The position numbers and the translations under genes are program-made. A stretch of DNA of 64,000 bases, from assembly GCF_001461035.1 (NCBI RefSeq), contig NZ_LNAM01000197.1, forward strand, positions 33,176 to 97,175, given 5' to 3'. Under the pieces are notes generated by a model. The model was not told the DNA's origin, did not search any database, and saw only the letters and a list, made by a program, of their open reading frames with translations. Source of the stretch: Acetivibrio ethanolgignens. GTDB lineage: Bacteria; Bacillota; Clostridia; Lachnospirales; Lachnospiraceae. Each line of letters opens with the position of its first letter. Position 1 is the stretch's first letter. Shown piece by piece: positions 58,301 to 64,000 of this stretch.

Positions 58301-59845
58301 TTGAATAAGGAAATGGTAATTGTTATTGACTTTGGCGGTCAGTACAACCAGTTAGTTGCTCGGCGTGTCCGCGAGTGCAACGTATACTGCGAAATCTATT
58401 CTTATAAAATTGACATTGCGAAAATCAGGGAAATGAATCCAAAGGGAATTATCCTGACCGGTGGTCCGAACAGCTGCTATGAGGAAGGTGCTCCGACCTA
58501 TTCCAAGGAGCTTTTTGAGCTTGGAATACCAGTACTGGGGCTGTGCTATGGTGCCCAGCTGATGCAGCATGCCCTGGGTGGCAGGGTAGAGCGTGCTTCT
58601 GTCCGCGAATACGGTAAGACAGAGGTCTCTGTAGACAACAGCTCTGTGCTTTTTGGTGATGTAGCACCAAAGACTATCTGTTGGATGAGCCATTTTGATT
58701 ATATTTCCAAGACAGCACCAGGCTTCAAAATCACAGCAACCACAGCAGACTGCCCGGTAGCAGCTGCCGAGGACGCTGAGAAGAATTTATATGCAATCCA
58801 GTTCCATCCAGAGGTACTGCACACCCAGGAAGGAACCAAGATGCTTTCTAACTTTGTATATAAGGTGTGTGGCTGTGCCGGCGACTGGAGAATGGATTCC
58901 TTCGTAGAGGAGTCTGTAAAGCAGATTCGCGAAAAGGTTGGCAACGGAAAGGTACTGTGTGCCTTATCCGGCGGCGTAGATTCCTCTGTAGCAGCAGTTC
59001 TGCTTTCCAAGGCAATCGGTAATCAGCTGACCTGTGTATTTGTAGACCACGGTCTGCTCCGTAAAAATGAGGGTGATGAGGTAGAAACCGTTTTCGGTCC
59101 AGAAGGCAGCTACGATTTAAACTTCATCCGCGTCAATGCCCAGGAGCGTTTCTATAACAAGCTGGCAGATGTAACCGAGCCAGAAAAAAAACGAAAAATC
59201 ATCGGTGAGGAATTTATCCGTGTATTTGAAGAGGAAGCAAAGAAAATCGGTGCCGTTGATTTTCTGGTACAGGGAACCATCTATCCAGACGTAGTAGAGA
59301 GTGGCCTCGGCGGCGAATCTGCAGTCATTAAGTCCCACCACAACGTAGGCGGTCTTCCGGACTGCGTTGATTTCAAGGAAATCATCGAGCCACTCCGCAA
59401 CCTGTTCAAGGACGAGGTTCGTAAGGTCGGCCTTGAGCTGGGTATTCCAGAGAAGCTGGTATTCCGTCAGCCATTCCCGGGCCCGGGTCTTGGCATCCGT
59501 ATCATTGGCGAAGTTACTGGTGAAAAGGTTAAAATCGTGCAGGATGCCGACGCCATCTACCGCGAGGAAATCGCCAATGCCGGTCTCGACCGCAGCATCG
59601 GCCAGTATTTTGCCGCCCTCACTAACATGCGTTCTGTAGGTGTTATGGGTGACGAAAGAACCTATGACTATGCAATCGCCCTGCGAGCTGTGAATACAAT
59701 CGATTTTATGACCGCAGAGGCAGCAGAAATCCCTTGGGAGGTACTGCAAAAAGTCACCAGCCGAATTATCAATGAGGTGAGCCATGTCAACAGGGTAATG
59801 TATGACGTGACAAGTAAGCCACCAGGAACGATAGAGTTTGAATAA
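58301..59845 (+). CDS. guaA: GMP synthase (glutamine-hydrolysing)
   Basis: The 514-residue enzyme converts XMP to GMP. The class-I glutaminase domain (about 1-195) has [20 protein letters not shown] with the catalytic Cys, and FHPEVLHT. The synthetase domain has the PP-loop [12 protein letters not shown] (near 224) and ends with the invariant [10 protein letters not shown]. The TTG start has AGGAGG 8 nt upstream. The 3' end of guaA is a well-known attachment site for genomic islands, and the sequence beyond it here looks accessory. Confidence 0.97.
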   Translation: MNKEMVIVIDFGGQYNQLVARRVRECNVYCEIYSYKIDIAKIREMNPKGIILTGGPNSCYEEGAPTYSKELFELGIPVLGLCYGAQLMQHALGGRVERASVREYGKTEVSVDNSSVLFGDVAPKTICWMSHFDYISKTAPGFKITATTADCPVAAAEDAEKNLYAIQFHPEVLHTQEGTKMLSNFVYKVCGCAGDWRMDSFVEESVKQIREKVGNGKVLCALSGGVDSSVAAVLLSKAIGNQLTCVFVDHGLLRKNEGDEVETVFGPEGSYDLNFIRVNAQERFYNKLADVTEPEKKRKIIGEEFIRVFEEEAKKIGAVDFLVQGTIYPDVVESGLGGESAVIKSHHNVGGLPDCVDFKEIIEPLRNLFKDEVRKVGLELGIPEKLVFRQPFPGPGLGIRIIGEVTGEKVKIVQDADAIYREEIANAGLDRSIGQYFAALTNMRSVGVMGDERTYDYAIALRAVNTIDFMTAEAAEIPWEVLQKVTSRIINEVSHVNRVMYDVTSKPPGTIEFE

Positions 59846-59860
59846 CGGATTTTGCCCTGA

Positions 59861-59885
59861 AAAGCCCAATTTATGGGCTTTTTGG
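59861..59885 (+). terminator. Terminator of guaA
   Basis: AAAGCCCA (59861-59868) pairs with TGGGCTTT (59874-59881), followed by TT and then GGGG. Confidence 0.75.
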
Positions 59886-60120
59886 GGTTTCTTTTTTGCA
59901 TGTGGGGATGAAATGGGGATGCTTCACTCCAATTCGGTTCATTTTTGGCTCTAAAATTTGGCTCAAAGTGCCAACAAACCCTTGAAACATGCGGATTTGA
60001 GCGTGGGGATGTGATTTTCTGGCAGAGCCAATTTTTCGGGTTCGGTCTTATTTTCTCATAGCGTGCCGCAAGGGTTCATAGTATAATAGACTTATCTTGA
60101 GAAAGGCAGGTCTGTTTTTT
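59886..60120. other. Spacer at the start of the putative guaA island
   Basis: I see no intact gene here. The motif TGGGGATG occurs three times (near 59903, 59914 and 60004). A TATAAT hexamer at 60082-60087, without a clear -35, lies about 35 nt before the methyltransferase-like gene. The region is where an attL and the 3' end of a lost or divergent integrase might be expected, but neither can be demonstrated without the other end of the island. Confidence 0.4.
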
Positions 60121-62184
60121 ATGCGTGAATTGTTGTTGAAGATGCTCACTTATGAGCCATTTGAGAAGATTTCTGGTGATGAAAAGAAATATGTAGATGC
60201 AGTTCTGGCTGGTGAGAATTCTCTTGCACAAAACTATCCTTTATATTATGAACTAATGACTGCTTTTCAGAAAGATATAGAGTCAGGTTACTGGGAAAAG
60301 AAATATAAAGTGACTGATTCAGAAACTACGGAGATAAATAGTGAAGTGGCTGATTCAGAAACTACAAAGCATAGAAGTGAGCTTGTTGAGTGGTTCAAAA
60401 ACTATTATACATTATCGAAAGCTGGTAATATTGTAGTCTTATCATATAAGCGTACACAGAAAAGAGCATATTATCCAGTTTTGTTCAAGAAAATCTGCAT
60501 CTACTGTATCCTTGCAGTTCAGTTAAAATATAATTCGAGAGACAGTTTATCAAATGCAAAATTTTTTGAAGAATTTGGTATAGGTGAAAACATACTTAAT
60601 AAGTGGCATGTGTCTACTCGATATTTATTTTTGGCAAATCGTGACACATACTCCGCTCTTAGAATTGACAGAAATGGTGTAAAGAAGCCTTATCTTACCA
60701 GAATTATTAAAAAGGTGTACTATGAGTCTGCTAATCAGTTACGAGCAAATTCAGTTACTGCTAAGAAGCGTAAACTTGAAACATTTGTTGATGTATTCTC
60801 AGCAACTGCTACAGTTGCAGCATCGGTTGATGCAAAAAATTTGATTGTAAATGATATTGATGCAGGAGCTTCGAGTTTTCTTTTTGCGTTTATCCACTAT
60901 AAGGGTGAGGTCAAAAAGGTTTTGGCTGATTTTCATAAGGACTTTGTTTCAGCTCAAATATCTAACAAGATTTTGTATACGGATGCTGATGTTCAAAGAC
61001 ACTATGAGTCATATATTGCTAACCAGAAATCATTAAGTAAACAGCTGAATATTGAGCAGTTATACGATAAGCAATATTATAATGATTACAACTATGGTCT
61101 GGATAAAAAGGAGATTCAGCTTGGAATAAGTAATATAACCATTCAGCGTGAGTTCATTAAGAATACAAGAAATAATTATTTGGCTATACAGAAAACTCTC
61201 GATTTGTGGAATAAGCAATATGCTAATATTGATATAGCTAATCTGCCTACTGATATTGATTTTTTAAAAGATAAGGATTCGCCAGTTGCTAAAAAAGTGT
61301 ATGATATCATTGAGTATGGAGCAATGTGGTTTTTCTTTTGGAGTATAAGGAAAAATAATGCAGGCAAGGAACCATATATAACTGATATGTCAGAAAGTGC
61401 GTATGCTGATTATATTACGAATGTTCTTGGCTTTGATTTTAAGGATACTGAAAACTATCGAATTTATTCTAAATTACGCATTGATAAGATGTATGACGCT
61501 AAATATTTTGTTAATCGGATGAATCTCCTGCCGAAAAATATTAAATTCAATTGTGATAAAATGCATGATTTCTTTAAATATACAAAAGGGGCAAAAGTCT
61601 ATAATTACAGTTATGAAAGAATGTTTGAGTTGTATGGCAAAGAAGAAAGCTTCTTTTTTTATCTTGATTCACCGTATTTTTGTACCACAGATTATGCGAT
61701 TCCATTTCAAGATAGAGAGCATAAGGAGATGTTGAAGATATTGCGAGATGCTTCGTTCCATTGGTTATTCTCAATGCAGTATTATGAAGGTTCAACAAAG
61801 AAGGTTAAGTCTGTATCAAGACCTTCAATAAAAAAATATCATCCACAAATTAGGGATTATGATGCTTATTATAAAGGGTTTGTAAATAAGTTTACTGAAA
61901 ATAAGTCAGGGTATTGGGTTGTGGAAGATGAACTGGATTCAACTAAGCTTGATAAATTGTATGTAATCCTGTTTGAGGATACCTCATCAAATGAAATTAT
62001 GATATGCAATTTTGATGTCAGACCTGCGATAAAGTATGGAGAGGATGCTGTTGTGTTGCCAATGCGTGATTTCCTCAAATTGGAACAGCAGAAAGGTATG
62101 AAGTATGCAACTATCTATCAAGAAGCGGTTAAGTGGAGACAAAAGGAAATAAAGAATAATTATGATTCTGGAGCTGGGGTGTAA
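60121..62184 (+). CDS. Large divergent D12-class adenine DNA methyltransferase-like protein
   Basis: About 687 residues, visibly more A/T-rich than its neighbours. Weak landmarks of D12 (Dam-like) N6-adenine methyltransferases appear. FVDVFSATATVAAS (near 223) stands at the SAM-binding motif I, and IVNDIDAG at the acidic motif II. FFYLDSPYF (Asp516-Tyr519) stands at the catalytic DPPY motif, followed by HKEMLKILRDASFHWLFSMQYY. The glycines of motif I are replaced and DPPY reads DSPY, so activity is uncertain. The first 200 residues match nothing I know and hold a 12-residue tandem repeat (60310-60381). The ATG at 60121 follows AAAGGCAGG. No restriction enzyme is adjacent. Confidence 0.6.
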   Translation: MRELLLKMLTYEPFEKISGDEKKYVDAVLAGENSLAQNYPLYYELMTAFQKDIESGYWEKKYKVTDSETTEINSEVADSETTKHRSELVEWFKNYYTLSKAGNIVVLSYKRTQKRAYYPVLFKKICIYCILAVQLKYNSRDSLSNAKFFEEFGIGENILNKWHVSTRYLFLANRDTYSALRIDRNGVKKPYLTRIIKKVYYESANQLRANSVTAKKRKLETFVDVFSATATVAASVDAKNLIVNDIDAGASSFLFAFIHYKGEVKKVLADFHKDFVSAQISNKILYTDADVQRHYESYIANQKSLSKQLNIEQLYDKQYYNDYNYGLDKKEIQLGISNITIQREFIKNTRNNYLAIQKTLDLWNKQYANIDIANLPTDIDFLKDKDSPVAKKVYDIIEYGAMWFFFWSIRKNNAGKEPYITDMSESAYADYITNVLGFDFKDTENYRIYSKLRIDKMYDAKYFVNRMNLLPKNIKFNCDKMHDFFKYTKGAKVYNYSYERMFELYGKEESFFFYLDSPYFCTTDYAIPFQDREHKEMLKILRDASFHWLFSMQYYEGSTKKVKSVSRPSIKKYHPQIRDYDAYYKGFVNKFTENKSGYWVVEDELDSTKLDKLYVILFEDTSSNEIMICNFDVRPAIKYGEDAVVLPMRDFLKLEQQKGMKYATIYQEAVKWRQKEIKNNYDSGAGV

Positions 62185-62460
62185 TCCCTAGCTCTATTTA
62201 TTTGCAATAATTGAATGATTACGGATATGAGTGAAAGTAATCATCTAAAAAAAGTTGACATAGTTCATTATCAAGTTGAATTAGCAATAATAATAAAGGC
62301 TCGCATAGTGGTCATTGTAACAGACAACTACTAAAAGCTGAGAGTAGTTCATATTCCCTGAGCTATCTTTATTATTTATGAGGATAACCAGTAATGATTT
62401 TACCTAGAAGAAGTCATTGCAGTCAGTTATTCAAGGTTGATTAACAAGGAGGAACAGATT
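62185..62460. other. Leader region before the small repeat-bearing gene
   Basis: No gene is seen. A TTGACA at about 62254 lacks a convincing -10. AACTACT (62326-62332) and AGTAGTT (62343-62349) form a hairpin. The AAGGAGG at 62445-62451 serves the next gene. The layout resembles long leaders before genes of conjugative elements, but nothing specific can be assigned. Confidence 0.35.
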
Positions 62461-62739
62461 ATGTATTACAAACAGTTAGAAGGCTTTTTACGAGACAAAA
62501 CCGCAGAGCTATCGCAGCAATTGCAGATTATCGGAGATATTGTACCAATCTACAATACTGGTGCTGATGAGGCTATGAACGCATCGTGTCAAACCGCAGA
62601 TTATCTCGGGCGATTTCCGCAGATTATTTCAGACGGAAACACCTGTCACAGTCTGCGGTCAATGAGGCAAAAGCACATTATATCGGGTGTCACCGCAGAT
62701 TATCGCGGGCTTATTTCAGTTCAGCTATGGCTGGATTGA
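62461..62739 (+). CDS. Small hypothetical protein with internal repeats
   Basis: An ATG with AAGGAGG about 9 nt upstream opens 92 codons. The first 40 residues are a plausible soluble helix (YYKQLEGFLRDKTAELSQQL). The second half looks less protein-like: at DNA level it contains CCGCAGATTAT three times (62594, 62617, 62693), two of them followed by C[TG]CGGGC and spaced by 99 nt, which is 33 codons. I do not recognise the family. It may be a gene end replaced by repeat DNA. Confidence 0.4.
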   Translation: MYYKQLEGFLRDKTAELSQQLQIIGDIVPIYNTGADEAMNASCQTADYLGRFPQIISDGNTCHSLRSMRQKHIISGVTADYRGLISVQLWLD

Positions 62740-62781
62740 AATAAGGCCACGAACAGATCGTGACCTTGAGAACCTTGAAAA

Positions 62782-63099
62782 TCATATAACTTCATCATAG
62801 TTGCATAGTGCTTTTATTCCACAGACAAGACTTTCCACATCGACCGGATTGTCGAGATGCTGCCGTATCCTTTCTGCATTCCAGAAGGTATCTGAAAAGT
62901 GGGACAGTTCACAGCCGAAGTCCATGTTTGGAACACACAGATAGTTTCCATTCTGGTATTTTCCGGCGATCACATGAAAAGAAGTTCCTCTTGCATTTAT
63001 GACAGCTTCATAATGGCAGGGGGTATGGACGAGGAGCCTAATCTCCCCGGTCCAGATTTTCTTTCCAACGGTTTTGCCGGTATTACATTGAAAAATCAT
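62782..63099 (-). CDS. DUF6618-like small protein of a transposition module
   Basis: The 105-residue protein (FQCNTGKTVGKKIWTG at the start, RGTSFHVIAGKYQNGNYLCV, then FSDTFWNAERI) resembles small proteins I associate with DUF6618. These sit beside ExeA-type ATPases in clostridial mobile elements. AGGAGGT lies 7 nt before the ATG and near the stop of the ATPase gene, so the two are translationally coupled. Its function is unknown. The family name is from memory and should be checked. Confidence 0.6.
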   Translation of the reverse strand: MIFQCNTGKTVGKKIWTGEIRLLVHTPCHYEAVINARGTSFHVIAGKYQNGNYLCVPNMDFGCELSHFSDTFWNAERIRQHLDNPVDVESLVCGIKALCNYDEVI

Positions 63100-63112
63100 A
63101 CGGTCATACCTC

Positions 63113-63922
63113 CTATGCGAATGGATTCTGGTTGGTCACTGCGGCATGGATGACTTCTTCGTCAATGATCTGTCTTTTCATCTGGGAGCCGATGTTAAGT
63201 GCGTCTGTCATGATGTTATCGATGATACGGGGATTGCCCTGAACATAACCATGGACAGCAGATAATGCGGAATCACTGATGATGGAAGGTGCCGCACCGG
63301 CACATTTTAGTTTATGATTTATGTACTCCGGGACTTCGGAATCAGAGAGACCTTCATAATTATAACGGATGGTAATGCGCTGGTTGAGAGCTTCGTGAAC
63401 CGGTTTGCGCAGAGTGTCCTGAAGATAGGATTCGCCACAGAGGATAAGGGTAAAACAGTTAAGGGAATCATATCCATAATTCATGAGCATCTTGATATCG
63501 TTGAGAATACCGGTGTTCAGATACTGTGCTTCGTCTATGGCAAGAAGGAGGGGCTGGCGTTTTTCCTTGTAAAGATAGTAGATCTGATCCTGTATGGAAC
63601 GGAACATCCCGGTCTTGCCGCCTTTGTCACTGACACCGAGAACCTGACAGAATTCCTTGTAAAAATCAGAGACACTTACTGTGGAAAGGCAGATATACTC
63701 CATATGGTACATGTTTGGATTGAGGCTTTTGGCAAAGCATCGTAGAGCGAAGGATTTTCCCATGCCGGGTCTGGCAGTAAATACCCCGATGCCCCGGGTT
63801 TCCTTCAGAAAGTTGAGCCGTGCAGTCATCTGTTCAAAATCATTGGAACGGAAACAGTCATTTTCAGAAAACTGCTGTTTGTCAAAAGGGTTGGATTTTA
63901 AACCATAAAAAGAGTTGAACAT
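63113..63922 (-). CDS. ExeA/TniB-like AAA+ ATPase of a transposon
   Basis: The 269-residue protein starts FYGLKSNPFDK, typical of ExeA-like ATPases. It has Walker A TARPGMGKSFAL (near 50), Walker B LLLAIDEAQYLN (near 141), the sensor LILCGES and a C-terminal lid (GNPRIIDNIMTDAL). In transposons such ATPases load target DNA for a DDE transposase, as TniB or MuB do. GGAGGT precedes the ATG, which overlaps the stop of the upstream gene by 1 nt, so it belongs to the same transcript. Confidence 0.85.
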   Translation of the reverse strand: MFNSFYGLKSNPFDKQQFSENDCFRSNDFEQMTARLNFLKETRGIGVFTARPGMGKSFALRCFAKSLNPNMYHMEYICLSTVSVSDFYKEFCQVLGVSDKGGKTGMFRSIQDQIYYLYKEKRQPLLLAIDEAQYLNTGILNDIKMLMNYGYDSLNCFTLILCGESYLQDTLRKPVHEALNQRITIRYNYEGLSDSEVPEYINHKLKCAGAAPSIISDSALSAVHGYVQGNPRIIDNIMTDALNIGSQMKRQIIDEEVIHAAVTNQNPFA

Positions 63923-64000
63923 TAGTCATTACCTCCGATCTTAGAGTAATCAAGCGGATTTCGATTATTGCGTTTCGTGTGGCAGTTATCGATTTTGTTG
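63922..64000 (-). CDS. C-terminal end of a probable DDE transposase/integrase (runs off the window)
   Basis: On the minus strand the frame from 63999 reads 25 residues ending NRNPLDYSKIGGND and then TAA (63924-63922), which overlaps the ATG of the ExeA-like gene by one base. Basic tails of this kind (ending NP-x-DYSK) occur on the transposase encoded before such ATPases. The identity is inferred mainly from that one-base coupling and the usual gene order; the catalytic domain lies outside the window. Confidence 0.55.
   Translation of the reverse strand, partial: NKIDNCHTKRNNRNPLDYSKIGGND

Overview
The window is bacterial chromosome from a low-to-mid GC anaerobic Firmicute, most likely a Lachnospiraceae-type clostridium. 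The main pointers are strong AGGAGG-type ribosome binding sites, frequent GTG/TTG starts, an L10 leader ahead of rplJL, a Gram-positive LexA-type box ahead of uvrBA, VanW/G5 and YitT proteins, a PrsA-like lipoprotein, and FliD-like and CheX proteins that suggest a motile relative. No rRNA, tRNA or CRISPR array was found.

Layout. 1-4065 is the end of an arginine deiminase operon (arcA 3' end, arcB, arcC, YfcC-type transporter). 4074-10709 is a rightward run: an AraC regulator with two DNA-binding domains, a tRNA-binding OB protein, YitT, ArgR, a secreted or membrane-anchored EEP phosphatase, a NusG-II/Gx transporter pair, and a response regulator whose receiver has lost its phospho-acceptor. 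A convergent FliD-like gene follows. 12216-14556 is rpmG-secE-nusG-rplK-rplA, ended by a long hairpin and two near-identical 103-nt structured repeats. 14899-22189 is a leftward lactose/galactoside locus (AraC regulator, lipoprotein, two permeases, LacZ). 22438-23956 is a 5'-truncated Y-family polymerase gene plus YolD. 24013-25246 is the L10-L7/L12 operon with leader and terminator.

25274-38291 holds housekeeping genes: RNase Z-like, pth-mfd-foldase, a NatAB-type exporter, a GH13 amylase, an internally deleted M42 peptidase relic, a B12/radical SAM protein and nth. 38359-47050 holds a TPR-like protein, a 34-residue membrane peptide, VanW, AIR-synthase/Lrp/aminotransferase, CheX, TrmL, M18 aminopeptidase and a domain-permuted XdhC. 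47129-52247 is a probable cystine/cysteine catabolism locus: a divergent MarR regulator, then a PatB/MalY lyase, a CoA-disulfide reductase fused to rhodanese, and a TcyP-type symporter. An IS1182-type relic separates it from SOS-controlled uvrB-uvrA, an HD nucleotidase and guaA.

From the end of guaA (59846) rightward the sequence looks accessory. It holds a large, AT-rich, divergent D12-class adenine methyltransferase-like protein, an unrecognised small gene with internal repeats, and a leftward transposition module (transposase end, ExeA/TniB-like ATPase, DUF6618-like protein). The 3' end of guaA is a known integration hotspot, so this is probably the left end of a genomic island.

The items most worth following up are the terminator/repeat family behind the ribosomal operons, the orphan methyltransferase-like protein in the guaA island, the cystine locus with its operators, and the two unusual regulators (tandem AraC domains, pseudo-receiver). 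All calls come from reading the sequence; no database search was run.
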